Shown: positions 21,179-30,449 of the stretch, in pieces | Position numbering within the stretch: the first letter of the stretch is position 1 | Layout: each line of letters begins with the position of its first letter | DNA from: Tsukamurella sp. M9C | Lineage (GTDB): Bacteria; Actinomycetota; Actinomycetes; Mycobacteriales; Mycobacteriaceae | DNA length: 64,000 bases | Reading direction: 5' to 3' | Assembly (NCBI RefSeq): GCF_020169415.1 | Contig: NZ_JAIULG010000013.1 | Location: 1-64,000, forward strand | Program-made: the position numbers and the translations under genes | Notes under the pieces: model-generated | What the model was told of the DNA's origin: nothing | The model's input: the letters and a program-made list of their open reading frames with translations, nothing else | Databases searched by the model: none

Positions 21179-23143
21179 ATGGAATTGTCGACCAGGCAAC
21201 GCACGACGCTGTCCGCGATCGTCGACTCCTTCGCCCCGGGGGACGGGGTGGCGATCCCCTCCGCAAGCGACCTCCGGGCCGGTGACCTGGCCGTTTCCTA
21301 CGCCGACCGCAGTCCACGCGACAGCGACGGCGTGACGCTCGCGCAGTCCCTGTCACTCTTCGACAACCGCGTGTTCTGCACCACTGTGTTGGGGACCCGG
21401 GGGCAGCGCTTCGCCGACCTCTCGGCCGCCGAACGCGAGCGGGTGCTGATCGATCTGTCCCGGTCGCGGTTCGTGCAGAAGCGAATGTTGTTCAAGCGCC
21501 TGCGCAACATCGCGCTGCTCGCCTACTACGCCGCGGGCGGGGCCGACGGCGAGCACGGCCCGGGAGCCGAGCTGATGGCCGCGATCGGCTACCCGCGGCA
21601 GGCGCCCATGAAGAAGCCGCGGGCCCGCGCCCTGCGCGCGCAGCGGCCCCTCTCCCCCGCGCGCTACGAGATCGACGCCTCGACCGCGTGCGACGTGGTG
21701 GTGATCGGCTCCGGCGCGGGCGGCGCGGTGGCCGCGGCGGCGCTCGCCGAGGCGGGGCTCGACGTGCTGGTCCTCGAGCGCGGCGACTACGTCGCGCCCA
21801 CGGAGGTGGGCGACTCCGACCTCGACAACCTGGCGCAGCTGTACGCGCCGGGACCGTTCTGGACCGAGAACGCGCAGTCCTACCTCCTGACCTCGCGCTG
21901 CCTCGGCGGGGGCACGACCGTCTCGCACGGCGGCTACTTCCTCCCGCCCGAGGAGGTGCGCGCCGACTGGGCGGCGCGGGGCATCGACACCGGACCCGCA
22001 CTGGACGCCGCCCTCGCGGAGGTGTGGCAGCGCTCGGGCGTGACCGACGGCGCCGGCACCCCCTCTGCGCGGGACGTGATCCTGGAGAAGGGCTGCCGCG
22101 CGCTCGACCTGCCGGTACGGCCCGTGAGCCTGGCGGACGACTTTGAGTCCGAGGGCCGGTGGGGCCCGTCCAGCCGGGTCGCGGCCAAGCAGGACGCCGG
22201 CCGCACGTGGCTGCGCGACGCCGAGAAGAAGGGCGCCCGCATCGTGACCGGCGCACAGGCCCGGTCGATCGAGACGCAGGGCGGGCGCGCCCGCACGGTG
22301 ATCGCGCGGACCTCGGGCGGCTCGTGGCTCACGGTGCGCTGCAGCGCCGTCGTGGTGGCCGCGGGCGGCTTCGAGACGCCGGCGCTGCTCGCCCGCTCGG
22401 GCATCGGCGGGCAGCACGTGGGCAAGCACCTGCACCTGCACCCCACCGCCACTGCGGTCGGCCTGTTCGGCGAGACCGTGGACCCGTGGCTGGGCGCACC
22501 ATCGACCCGGTTCAGCGACGCGCACGCGAACCTCGACGGCAACGGCTTCGGCGTGCGGTACGAGACCGCGCCGCTCACGCCCGCGCTGGCGTCGAGCTTC
22601 GTGCCGTGGCGCAACCCCGTCGAACACCTCAACGTGATGCGGCAGTTCCCGCACCTGTCGATCGTGCGCGTGGTGCTGCGCGACCGGGGCGCGGGCGAGG
22701 TGGTGATGGACGCCTCCGGCGAGCCCTCCGTGCGGTACGACCTGGCGGAGGCCGACCGGACGAACCTGCGGACGGGTGTGGACACCGCGGTCCGCATCCT
22801 CGAAGCCGCGGGGGCGCGGCGGATCTTCACCGGCCAGCAGCGCGGGGGCGATCACGTTCCCGGCGACCGCCCGGTCGAGCGGTTCCTGGAACAGTCGCAC
22901 GCGGCCGGGTACGGCGTCGGCGAGATCGCGCTCGGCGCGCAGGACCCGATGAGCACCGTCCGGATGGCGTCCTCGGAGCGGCGCGGCGCGGCGAACCCGG
23001 AGGGCGCGCTGTGGGACGTGCCGAACGTGGTGATCGCCGACGCCTCGGCCCTGCCGACCGCGAGCGGCGTGCACCCCATCGGTGTGGTGCAGGCCCTCGC
23101 GCTGCGCAACGCCCGCGCCCTCGCGGAGCGCCTCAAGGGCTGA
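21179..23143 (+). CDS. GMC-family FAD oxidoreductase
   Basis: A 654-residue flavoenzyme of the glucose-methanol-choline oxidoreductase family. About residues 1-120 are a helical N-terminal region ([21 protein letters not shown]) seen in cholesterol-oxidase/long-chain-alcohol-oxidase-like members. The FAD Rossmann motif is [20 protein letters not shown] (about 175-195), a GMC signature region holds [14 protein letters not shown], and the end carries [17 protein letters not shown]. It resembles mycobacterial Rv0492c-type proteins; the substrate (sterol, long-chain alcohol or other) is not determined. An ATG at 21146 with AAAAGGA upstream would add 11 residues and is a real alternative. Its 5' region overlaps the pyr leader in the opposite direction. 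Confidence 0.87.
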   Translation: MELSTRQRTTLSAIVDSFAPGDGVAIPSASDLRAGDLAVSYADRSPRDSDGVTLAQSLSLFDNRVFCTTVLGTRGQRFADLSAAERERVLIDLSRSRFVQKRMLFKRLRNIALLAYYAAGGADGEHGPGAELMAAIGYPRQAPMKKPRARALRAQRPLSPARYEIDASTACDVVVIGSGAGGAVAAAALAEAGLDVLVLERGDYVAPTEVGDSDLDNLAQLYAPGPFWTENAQSYLLTSRCLGGGTTVSHGGYFLPPEEVRADWAARGIDTGPALDAALAEVWQRSGVTDGAGTPSARDVILEKGCRALDLPVRPVSLADDFESEGRWGPSSRVAAKQDAGRTWLRDAEKKGARIVTGAQARSIETQGGRARTVIARTSGGSWLTVRCSAVVVAAGGFETPALLARSGIGGQHVGKHLHLHPTATAVGLFGETVDPWLGAPSTRFSDAHANLDGNGFGVRYETAPLTPALASSFVPWRNPVEHLNVMRQFPHLSIVRVVLRDRGAGEVVMDASGEPSVRYDLAEADRTNLRTGVDTAVRILEAAGARRIFTGQQRGGDHVPGDRPVERFLEQSHAAGYGVGEIALGAQDPMSTVRMASSERRGAANPEGALWDVPNVVIADASALPTASGVHPIGVVQALALRNARALAERLKG

Positions 23144-23147
23144 GCGG

Positions 23148-23645
23148 CTACTCCGGGCGGTCGGCCGGCTGGGCGGCGGCTGCGGCCCGGACCTGCGGCG
23201 CGAGCGCCGCGACCTTGCCGAGCACCCCGTTGAGGTAGGTCGGCGAATCGTCGGTCGAGAGCTCCTTGGCGAGCTCGACGGCCTCGTCGACCACGACGGC
23301 GGGAGGCACGTCGACGGCGTTGAAGAGCTCCCAGACGGCGATCCGCAGGATCGCCCGGTCGACGGCGGGCAGGCGCGTGAGCGTCCAGCCCGTCAGGTGC
23401 GAGGAGATCACCGAGTCGACCTGGGCGCCGTCGAGGCCGACGCCGGTGACCAGCGTGGCGGTGTACTCGGACACCGGGGCGACGGAGGCGTCGTCGGCGG
23501 CGAGCTGCCGGCGCTCCGCGAGCAGGTCGTCGAGATCGGTGACCCCGCGGGCCTCCGCCTCGAACAGCAGGTCGACGGCGCGCTTGCGCGCCCGGTGTCG
23601 GGCGCCCGACTTCTTCGGGCGCCGGTTGTCAGACTGCTCGGGCAC
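23148..23645 (-). CDS. nusB: Transcription antitermination protein NusB
   Basis: A 165-residue all-helical protein that binds boxA RNA with NusE (S10) in rRNA antitermination. Family marks are [20 protein letters not shown] at the N-terminus and [15 protein letters not shown] plus [20 protein letters not shown] at the C-terminus. Starts with GTG directly after the efp stop (TAAGTG), so it is coupled to efp. Confidence 0.95.
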   Translation of the reverse strand: MPEQSDNRRPKKSGARHRARKRAVDLLFEAEARGVTDLDDLLAERRQLAADDASVAPVSEYTATLVTGVGLDGAQVDSVISSHLTGWTLTRLPAVDRAILRIAVWELFNAVDVPPAVVVDEAVELAKELSTDDSPTYLNGVLGKVAALAPQVRAAAAAQPADRPE

Positions 23646-24209
23646 TTAGGAGTTCACGCGCCCCAGGTAGCCGCCGTCACGGGTGTCGACCTTGAGCTTG
23701 TCGCCGGTGTTGATGAACAGCGGGACGTTGATCTCGGCGCCGGTCTCCAGGGTGGCGGGCTTGGTGCCGCCGGTGGAGCGGTCGCCCTGCAGGCCCGGGT
23801 CGGTGTGCTGCACGACGTACTCGGCCGACAGGGGCAGCTCGACGAAGAGCGCCTCGCCCTCGTGCATCGAGATCTGCACGCGCATGCTCTCGAGCAGGAA
23901 CTTCGCGCCGTCGCCGACCTTGGCGTCGTCCAGGTTGATCTGGTCGTAGGTCTCGGCGTCCATGAAGACGTAGTCCGAGCCGTCGTGGTACAGGTAGTCG
24001 AAGTCACGCCGGTCGACGGTGGCGACCTCGACCTTGACGCCCGCGTTGAAGGTCTTGTCGACGGTCTTGCCCGACACGACGTTCTTCAGCTTGGTCCGCA
24101 CGAAGGCGGGGCCCTTGCCCGGCTTCACGTGCTGGAACTCGATGATCTGCCACAGCTGGCCCTCCTGGTTGAGGACCAGGCCGTTCTTGAAATCAGCAGT
24201 CGATGCCAC
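23646..24209 (-). CDS. efp: Translation elongation factor P
   Basis: A 187-residue three-domain factor that relieves ribosome stalling at polyproline. The tip loop [15 protein letters not shown] carries the lysine that is modified in some bacteria; no modification gene is nearby. C-terminal signature [12 protein letters not shown] is present. Lies 15 bases after pepQ and abuts nusB. Confidence 0.97.
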   Translation of the reverse strand: MASTADFKNGLVLNQEGQLWQIIEFQHVKPGKGPAFVRTKLKNVVSGKTVDKTFNAGVKVEVATVDRRDFDYLYHDGSDYVFMDAETYDQINLDDAKVGDGAKFLLESMRVQISMHEGEALFVELPLSAEYVVQHTDPGLQGDRSTGGTKPATLETGAEINVPLFINTGDKLKVDTRDGGYLGRVNS

Positions 24210-24224
24210 GTTGTGTCGATTCTC

Positions 24225-25307
24225 CTAGAGTGCGATCAAGTCTTTGGTGGTGCGCGTCAGCAGTTCCGGTCCGTCCGCACGGACCACGAGGGTGTCCTCG
24301 ATGCGGACTCCACCACGACCCGGGAGGTACACACCCGGCTCCACGGTGACCACAGCACCGTCGGACAGTGTACCGCTGCCGAGTTTGCCCAGCGTCGGGG
24401 CTTCGTGGATCTGCACACCGACGCCGTGACCGAGGCCGTGCAGGAACTGCTCGCCGTAGCCCGCGGCCTCGATCACCGCGCGGGCCGCGCCGTCGATCGC
24501 GCGGACGTCGGCGCCCGGCACGAGGGCCTCCCGCCCGGCGGTCTGCGCCGCCCGGACCACGTCGTAGATCTCCCGTTGCCAGGCCGCCGGCTCGCCGAGG
24601 ACGAAGGTGCGCGTCTCGTCGGCGTGGTAGCCGCGGAACCGCGCGCCGAAGTCGATCTTGACGAAGTCGCCGGCCGCGAGCACCGCGTCGGTGGGCCGGT
24701 GGTGCGGGATCGCCGAGTTCGCCCCGGCGGCGACGATGGTCTCGAAGGCGACCGCCTCGGCCCCGAACTCGTACATCAGATTCTCGAGGCGCCGCGCGAC
24801 CTGCGCCTCCGTGGCCCCGGGGCGGATCGCGCCCTCCTCCACCAGCGCGCCGAGGGCCTGATCGCTGATCGCGCAGGCGCGGCGGAGAAGCTCGATCTCG
24901 CCGTCGTCCTTGACCTCGCGGAGCTTCTCGACGAGCCGGGTGGTCGGGACCAGGCGCGCCTCCGGCGCGAGCCGGGCGTGGTCGGCGTAGCTCAGGGCCG
25001 TCGCCTCGAAGCCGACGGTGCCGTCCGCCTCCGCGAGGAGGGCCTTCGCGACGTCGCGCTCGATGATCGCGCGCAGGTCGCCGGACTGCTCCGCGACCTG
25101 GGTGAGGTAGCGGCCGTCGGTGGCGATGGCGTCGGCGGCGGGATCCGAGGCCACGAGCAGCGCGCCGTTGGAGCCGGTGAAGCCCGCGAGGTAGCGCACG
25201 TTGTCGAGATCGGTGACGAGCAGTGCGTCGAGGGCGGGGTCGTGGCTCGCGAGCGCGGCGCGGAGGGTGTCGCGCCGGCGGGCGTGGTCGGTGATCGTCT
25301 GCGGCAT
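24225..25307 (-). CDS. pepQ: Xaa-Pro peptidase (M24 family)
   Basis: A 360-residue metallopeptidase cutting X-Pro bonds. The N-terminal creatinase-like domain (about 1-130) carries VRYLAGFTGSNGALLV. The pita-bread catalytic domain supplies all expected metal ligands: FVKIDFGARFRGYHADETRTF (two Asp), HGLGHGVG (His), VTVEPGVYLPG (Glu) and GVRIEDT (Glu). Placed upstream of efp-nusB as in M. tuberculosis. Whether it is an aminopeptidase P or a prolidase cannot be read from the sequence. Confidence 0.93.
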   Translation of the reverse strand: MPQTITDHARRRDTLRAALASHDPALDALLVTDLDNVRYLAGFTGSNGALLVASDPAADAIATDGRYLTQVAEQSGDLRAIIERDVAKALLAEADGTVGFEATALSYADHARLAPEARLVPTTRLVEKLREVKDDGEIELLRRACAISDQALGALVEEGAIRPGATEAQVARRLENLMYEFGAEAVAFETIVAAGANSAIPHHRPTDAVLAAGDFVKIDFGARFRGYHADETRTFVLGEPAAWQREIYDVVRAAQTAGREALVPGADVRAIDGAARAVIEAAGYGEQFLHGLGHGVGVQIHEAPTLGKLGSGTLSDGAVVTVEPGVYLPGRGGVRIEDTLVVRADGPELLTRTTKDLIAL

Positions 25308-25371
25308 CCTGCCACGGTATCGCGGCGCGGCGGTCGCGCGCCGCCGCGCGGCGTCGGACCGTCCCGCTGCG

Positions 25372-25908
25372 TCAGACCGTCGCGCGCGCGACGACCGTGA
25401 CCTCGTCGACCACCTGCAGGGTGCCCATCATGAGCGAGAAGGGCTTGATCCCGAAATCCGTCTGCCGCACCGGGACGGCCGTGGCCAACGCGGGAGCCGG
25501 CTCGGCCTCCTCGTACGCGAGGGCGAAGTCGCACGGGCGGGTGGTGCCGCAGATCGTCAGCTCCCCGCGCACGCGGAAGCCGTTCTCGGAGGCCTCGATC
25601 GTCGCCGAGCGGTACTCGATCGTCGGGTTCGCCTTGACCTTGAGCGAGCGGTGCGCGTTGGCGGTGGCCACCGCCCGCTCCGGCGAGGTCAGCGGCGTGA
25701 GCCCGCCCTCGCCGGAGACGACCTCCAGGGAGCCCGCGTCGACGGTGACGACGAGGGAGACCGGCTGCTCGCCGTCGACCTCGATCGCCGCCCGCCACGT
25801 CGTCGGCGCGAGCACCAGGCGGTGCCCCAGCCGGGCCGACCGCCCGGCCACGCCGGTGTGCACCTCCAGCACGCCGCTGGACTGATCGATGGTCCTGGTC
25901 TCGGTCAC
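25372..25908 (-). CDS. YceI-family protein
   Basis: A 178-residue YceI-like lipocalin-fold protein; relatives bind polyisoprenoids or other long hydrophobic molecules. Recognisable parts are HTGVAGRSARLGHRLVLAP near the start, the S(L)KVKANPTIEYRSATIE strand region and RQTDFGIKPFSLMMGTLQV near the end. It has no signal peptide, so the protein is probably cytosolic, unlike E. coli YceI. Precise ligand unknown. First gene of the accessory block between pepQ and aroB. Confidence 0.85.
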   Translation of the reverse strand: MTETRTIDQSSGVLEVHTGVAGRSARLGHRLVLAPTTWRAAIEVDGEQPVSLVVTVDAGSLEVVSGEGGLTPLTSPERAVATANAHRSLKVKANPTIEYRSATIEASENGFRVRGELTICGTTRPCDFALAYEEAEPAPALATAVPVRQTDFGIKPFSLMMGTLQVVDEVTVVARATV

Positions 25909-25945
25909 AGTCCCGAATGTACCGGCGGTCGAGCGCCGGCACCGG

Positions 25946-26311
25946 TCACGCGGGCGCTTCCTGCAGCGCGCGGACCTCCACCCGGCTGCGCAGCGCGCGG
26001 GACGCCTTCTTGGCCCACTCGATCGCGTCGTCGTCGTTGTCGGCCTCGATCACCCAGAAGCCGCCGAGGTACTCGGGCGCCTCCACGAACGGGCCCGGGG
26101 TGAACACCGGCGCGTCGCCCGAGGCGTCGACGGTGGTCGCGGTCGACGGTGGCTGCAGGCCGCCGGCGAAGACGAACGCGCCCGTCGACTGGAGCTCGTC
26201 GTTGAACGCCCCGACCTCGGCGAAGAGCGCCTCCAGCTCGGCGGGGTCGATGTCGGCCATCGTCGTCTCCTCCGCGGAGTCGTGGGGAAGGCTGAGGAAG
26301 TACTGCGTCAT
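25946..26311 (-). CDS. YCII (DGPF)-family protein
   Basis: A 121-residue ferredoxin-like-fold YCII protein. It shows the usual opening MTQYFLSLPHD, GAFVFAGGLQPPSTATTV, and the GPFVEAPEYLGGFWVIEAD block that names the DGPF/PhnB-like group. Catalytic role unproven. Members often sit beside ECF sigma or regulator genes; here it lies 79 bases downstream of a large LuxR-type regulator on the same strand. Confidence 0.88.
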   Translation of the reverse strand: MTQYFLSLPHDSAEETTMADIDPAELEALFAEVGAFNDELQSTGAFVFAGGLQPPSTATTVDASGDAPVFTPGPFVEAPEYLGGFWVIEADNDDDAIEWAKKASRALRSRVEVRALQEAPA

Positions 26312-26390
26312 GATCGCTCCTTGGTGCGGTTGTCCGGTGTGGGGCCGAATGCCCTACGGAGAACGCTACGAGCGCACAGCGGCGGGCGGA

Positions 26391-29147
26391 TCAGTCACGG
26401 TGACCGGGTTCCGGGTGCGACGTACCGGTACCGCTTCCGTGCGCGACGAGGGCCGCCAGGTCGCCTCGGGCGGCGACGCCGAGCTTGGGATACGCGTTGT
26501 AGAGGTGGTAGCCGACCGTGCGCGGGCTGAGGAAGAGGCGGGCCGCGATCTCCTTGTTGGTGCAGCCGGCCGCCGCGAGCTGCACCACCTGTAGTTCCTG
26601 CGGGGTGAGCCGGTTGAGCGGGCCCGCGCTGCGCCGGCCCGCGTCCTGGCCGCCGAGCGCCACGAGCTCGGCGCGGGCGCGTTCCGCCCACAGCGCGGCG
26701 CCGACGTCCTCGAACCCGGCGAGTGCGGCCGCGAGCTCCGCCCGCGCCTCCGTCCGCCGGCGCCGGCGGCGGAGCCACTCCCCGTGCACCAGTCGGGTGC
26801 GGGCCAGGTCGTAGCCGCCGGCGGCCTCCTCGTGCAGCCGCAGCGCGGCGCGGTACAGGTCCTCGCCCTCGTCGTCGGGGGCGAGGAGGGCACGGCAGCG
26901 CAGCACGAGGCCGCTGGTCACGGGGCGGTCGACCACCTCCGCCCACTCCACGAAGCCCGCGAACGGCGCGGCCGCCCGCTCGGGCACCCCGCCCCGCGCG
27001 GCGGCCTCGACCAGGTCGGGGACCGCGCGCAGGAGGACGTCGCGCCCTGCGGGTCCGGTGCACACCGACTCCAGCACGGTCAGCGCGTCCGCGTATCGCG
27101 CCGCGGCGAGATCGAGCAGACCGGTCCCCCACGCCCCGACCTCGGCGTCGACGCGATGCCGGTTCCGGGCATCGGGCAGGGTCCGTTCGGCGAGGGCGCG
27201 ACACGCGTCCTGCTCGCCCGCGACCGCGAGGAGCCACACCTCGAGCGAGCGGTGCGCGAGGTACTCCGTCCGGTTACCCAGTTCCTCGCTCACCGCCGCC
27301 CCCTCCGCGACGCAGACGCGGGCGTCCGCGAACTCCCCGCGGAGCAGCCGGGCCACTGCCAGGACGCCGAGGCAGTACGGGATCCAGCCCAGGGCCCCCT
27401 CCGCCCGCGCGGCGTCCAGCATGTCGGCGACGAGGCCGACGACCTCGTCCTCCCGCGCGGTGAGCAGCCCGCTGATGGCGGCGGTGATCGCATGGGTCAA
27501 CGGGGCGTCCGCCCCCGCCGCGAGCGGACGCATCCGGGCGACTGCCGGTCCCGGTCGCCCGTCGGCGAGCTCGGCCCAGCCACGGATCGCGTCGATCACG
27601 AGCGTCCACTGCGCCGGGGGCGCGAAGTCGCTCAGCATCGCGGCGACCCGGCCGAGCAGATCGCCCTCCGCACCGTGCCGAGCGGCGTGCCCCGCCTCGT
27701 ACAGGGCGAGCGCGGTCCGCTCGGGGTCGTCGTCCATCGTCGACGCGGCCGCATCGAGGGTGAGCTCGGCGTCGGCGCGCGGGGAGTCGCGCTCGTAGGC
27801 GACGGCGCCGAGCACGTAGACCGCGTCGGCGCAGACCCCCGGGTCGCTGCTGAGCGACAGGGCCTCCGCGGCGAGCCGCTGTGCGCGGTCGGGCCGTCCG
27901 CCGTCGTAGGCGGCCTGGGCGGCGCGCGCGATCCGCGCGGCGCGGCGCGGATCGTCCTCGCTGAGCCGCGCCGCGCGGTCGTACGCGATCGACACCGCCA
28001 TGGCCCCGCCGCGATGCCGGGCGCGCTCCGCGACCCCGTCGAGCGCGACGGCGACCGACTCGGACGGCGTCGGCGTGCCCGCGGCGAGATGCCACGCGTA
28101 CCGGTCCGGGTCCGCCGCGCAGGCGCGCGCGAGAGCCCGGTGCGCCTCGAGCCGGTGCGGCAGGGGCTCGCCCCGGTACGCCGCGGACCGCACCAGCGGA
28201 TGCCGGAAGGAGACGCGGTCCCCGATCCCGATCAAGCCGGCGCGTTCCGCGGGCGCCAGGTCCGCGACCGCGCCGCCGAGCCCCTCGACGGCGCGCACGA
28301 TCGTCGCCAGCGGGGCCGCGGAGTCCGCCGCGGCCACGAGCAGGGCGCGGCGCGTCGGCTCGGGCAGGGCCGCGATCTGTCCGCGGAAGGCCTCCTGGAC
28401 GCGCAACGGCGCGGCCAGCGCGCCCACCGGGCCGACGGGTTCCGACGGTGCTCCGCCGCCCGACCGCGGCACCGCACCGAGTTCGATGAGCGCGAGCGGA
28501 TTGCCCGCCGATTCCTCGAGCACCCGGGCGCGCAGGGCGTCGTCGATCCCCGGCGCGTGCGCGTCGAGGATGCGGGCCGCGGCGTGCGCCTCGAGGCCGT
28601 CCAGGTGCAGGGTGTCGATTCCGGGGGTGGCGAAGGGCATCGACGTCTCGCGCACCGCGAACATCAGCGCGACCGGATCAGCGGCGAACCGGCGCGCCGC
28701 GAACTGCAGCGCCACCGCCGATCCCCGATCGAGCCACTGCAGGTCGTCGACCACGCACAGCAGGGGCGCCTCGTCGGCGAGGTCGGAGAGCAGTGCCAGC
28801 ACGCCCGCGGACACCAGGAAGCGATTCGGAGCCGACCCCTCGGCGAGGCCGAACGCGGTGCGCAGTGCCGCGGCCTGCGGGACCGGCAATCCGTCGAGCC
28901 GGTTCAGATACGGGTGCAGGAGCTGGTGCAGGCCGCCGTGCGCGAGTTCGGAATCGGACTCGATTCCCGCCCCGCGGACGACCCGCATGCCGGCGTCGGA
29001 CGCGAGCCCCACCGCATGATCAAGGAGGGCGGTCTTGCCGATGCCCGGTTCGCCGCGCACGACGAGAGCCCCGCCGCGGTCGGCGCGCGCCCCGGCGAGC
29101 AGCCGGTCGATCCGCGCGCGCTCGTCGTCCCTGCCCACCAGCGCCAC
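26391..29147 (-). CDS. LAL-type LuxR-family ATPase regulator
   Basis: A 918-residue large ATP-binding regulator of the LuxR family. The N-terminal AAA/STAND-type ATPase has Walker A in GEPGIGKTALLDHA (about residues 31-44) and a Walker B-like strand LLCVVDDLQW (about 129). A long helical, TPR-like middle region follows (about 380-840). The C-terminal LuxR helix-turn-helix is RLTPQELQVVQLAAAGCTNK, then EIAARLFLSPRTVGYHL (about 848-890). Such proteins usually activate secondary-metabolism or carbohydrate genes on sensing a ligand; target and ligand are unknown. Downstream YCII and YceI genes are possible targets. Confidence 0.9.
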   Translation of the reverse strand: MALVGRDDERARIDRLLAGARADRGGALVVRGEPGIGKTALLDHAVGLASDAGMRVVRGAGIESDSELAHGGLHQLLHPYLNRLDGLPVPQAAALRTAFGLAEGSAPNRFLVSAGVLALLSDLADEAPLLCVVDDLQWLDRGSAVALQFAARRFAADPVALMFAVRETSMPFATPGIDTLHLDGLEAHAAARILDAHAPGIDDALRARVLEESAGNPLALIELGAVPRSGGGAPSEPVGPVGALAAPLRVQEAFRGQIAALPEPTRRALLVAAADSAAPLATIVRAVEGLGGAVADLAPAERAGLIGIGDRVSFRHPLVRSAAYRGEPLPHRLEAHRALARACAADPDRYAWHLAAGTPTPSESVAVALDGVAERARHRGGAMAVSIAYDRAARLSEDDPRRAARIARAAQAAYDGGRPDRAQRLAAEALSLSSDPGVCADAVYVLGAVAYERDSPRADAELTLDAAASTMDDDPERTALALYEAGHAARHGAEGDLLGRVAAMLSDFAPPAQWTLVIDAIRGWAELADGRPGPAVARMRPLAAGADAPLTHAITAAISGLLTAREDEVVGLVADMLDAARAEGALGWIPYCLGVLAVARLLRGEFADARVCVAEGAAVSEELGNRTEYLAHRSLEVWLLAVAGEQDACRALAERTLPDARNRHRVDAEVGAWGTGLLDLAAARYADALTVLESVCTGPAGRDVLLRAVPDLVEAAARGGVPERAAAPFAGFVEWAEVVDRPVTSGLVLRCRALLAPDDEGEDLYRAALRLHEEAAGGYDLARTRLVHGEWLRRRRRRTEARAELAAALAGFEDVGAALWAERARAELVALGGQDAGRRSAGPLNRLTPQELQVVQLAAAGCTNKEIAARLFLSPRTVGYHLYNAYPKLGVAARGDLAALVAHGSGTGTSHPEPGHRD

Positions 29148-29187
29148 GCGGCCACCCTAGCTGGGCGGGCGCGCCGCCGGGGTCGCC

Positions 29188-29643
29188 TCAGGGACGGTGG
29201 AGCACGAAGACCGGGTAGCGGACCGCGGCGGCGGCGAGCTCGTCGTCGGAACTGTCGGCGGAGAGGCCGGGGAAGAAGGCGCCCACCTCCCAGGCCCACT
29301 TGCGCAGGTAGGCGCGCAGCACTGGCACCTTGGCGGCCGGATCCGTGACCTCGGTGGCGGTGAAGGAATCGGCGTTCCGCCCGAGCCGGAGCTCGCCCGA
29401 GCCCGCCACGCGCATGTTCCGCACCCACTGGGTGACGCCGCGCGCGGCGACGAGGTACTCGCCGCCGTCGACCGCGAGGACGTTGACGGGGGTGGTGCGC
29501 CACTCCCCCGAGGTGCGCCCGCGGACCGCGAGTTCCCTGCTGCCGTATAGGGAGACGCCGCGCCGGGCGAGCCAGGCGACGGTGTTGTTGAACGCGGTCG
29601 CGGTGCGGCCGGGGCGGACGTGGTCGGCGGCGGGTGCGGTCAT
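29188..29643 (-). CDS. Deazaflavin (F420)-dependent nitroreductase-family protein
   Basis: A 151-residue split-barrel protein of the Ddn/FDOR family, which reduces or sequesters substrates using coenzyme F420 in mycobacteria and relatives. Visible features are RGRTSGEWRTTPVNVLAVDG and EYLVAARGVTQWVRNMRVAG, where the phosphate-binding and deazaflavin contacts lie in the family. The ATG at 29643 has GGAGGA six bases upstream, better than the longer frame to 29655. Divergent from a TetR gene, with a repeated operator between them. Cofactor is inferred from family. Confidence 0.88.
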   Translation of the reverse strand: MTAPAADHVRPGRTATAFNNTVAWLARRGVSLYGSRELAVRGRTSGEWRTTPVNVLAVDGGEYLVAARGVTQWVRNMRVAGSGELRLGRNADSFTATEVTDPAAKVPVLRAYLRKWAWEVGAFFPGLSADSSDDELAAAAVRYPVFVLHRP

Positions 29644-29660
29644 GAGATCCTCCAAAGTGT

Positions 29661-29679
29661 GAGCACTGCTCTCGTTTCG
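29661..29679. promoter_or_regulatory. TetR operator copy 1
   Basis: GAGCACTGCTCTCGTTTCG, 18 bases upstream of the reductase start. It has the palindromic core GAGCA-c-TGCTC and is identical in 18 of 19 positions to a second copy 53 bases away. Confidence 0.8.
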
Positions 29680-29713
29680 ATTCCATGCTCCGTCTTCGAC
29701 CCGCCGTTGTCAA

Positions 29714-29732
29714 GAGCAGTGCTCTCGTTTCG
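29714..29732. promoter_or_regulatory. TetR operator copy 2
   Basis: GAGCAGTGCTCTCGTTTCG, ending 21 bases before the TetR GTG start. With its left neighbours the core AGAGCA-g-TGCTCT is a perfect 6+1+6 palindrome. Each divergent gene thus has one copy beside its start, as expected for an autoregulated TetR repressor. Confidence 0.8.
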
Positions 29733-29753
29733 GATCAGTGCAATGATCGAGGG

Positions 29754-30422
29754 GTGAACGCCTCCCTGACCGCCCGCGAGCGCGCCCGCGCCGAACTCAC
29801 CGCCGAGATCACCCGCAGCGCGCGGGACCAGCTCCGCGAGGTCGGCGCCGCCGCACTGTCGCTGCGCGCGGTCGCCCGCGACCTGGGCCTGGCCTCGTCG
29901 GCGGTGTACCGCTACTTCTCCAGCCGCGACGCGCTGCTCACCGCGCTGATCACGGACGCCTACACGGCGCTCGGTGACGCGGTGGAGGCGGCGGACGCGA
30001 GCGTTGACGACCCGCGGGCGCGGTGGCTCGCCGCGGGACGGGCCCTGCGCGCCTGGGCCCTGGCGAACCCGCACGAATACACGCTGCTCTACGGCTCGCC
30101 GGTGCCCGGCTACCACGCGCCGGCGGAGACGACCGCCGCCGCGATCCGCACGTCGGGCGCCTTCGCGCGGATCGCGGTGTGCGGGAAGGGCGGTGGCCCG
30201 GCACCGTCGGGCGGGCTCGACGAGCAGCTGCGCGCCGCGGCGGAGGTCGTGGCCCCGGACGCCGATCGAGCCCAGCTCGCACTGGGCGTGCTCGCCTGGA
30301 CGCAGCTCTTCGGCGCCGTGAGCTTCGAGCTGTTCGGCCAGTACGCGAACACCTTCGAGCCCGCCGACGCGCTGTTCGACTACACCCTGGAGCGGACCGC
30401 GGACCTACTCGGGCTGGACTGA
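29754..30422 (+). CDS. TetR-family transcriptional regulator
   Basis: A 222-residue repressor. The HTH lies at about residues 28-60 (ALSLRAVARDLGLASSAVYR, then YFSSRDALLTAL), followed by a TetR_C-type helical ligand domain with HEYTLLYGSPVPGY. It starts with GTG at 29754 after AGGGG; the frame is open upstream to 29685, but that would run through operator copy 2. Predicted to repress itself and the divergent reductase gene. Its stop faces the MFS pump gene across a hairpin. Confidence 0.9.
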   Translation: MNASLTARERARAELTAEITRSARDQLREVGAAALSLRAVARDLGLASSAVYRYFSSRDALLTALITDAYTALGDAVEAADASVDDPRARWLAAGRALRAWALANPHEYTLLYGSPVPGYHAPAETTAAAIRTSGAFARIAVCGKGGGPAPSGGLDEQLRAAAEVVAPDADRAQLALGVLAWTQLFGAVSFELFGQYANTFEPADALFDYTLERTADLLGLD

Positions 30423-30432
30423 TCGATGGGGC

Positions 30433-30449
30433 GAGGCGCCCTCCGCCTC
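30433..30449. terminator. Hairpin between convergent TetR and MFS genes
   Basis: GAGGCG-ccctc-CGCCTC forms a six-pair GC stem with a five-base loop between two converging stops. There is no T-tract, so intrinsic termination is uncertain. Confidence 0.4.

Noticed and set aside
26784-29348. 854-codon plus-strand open frame opposite the LAL regulator
   Set aside because: Antisense to a gene with P-loop and LuxR motifs; product has no recognisable fold.
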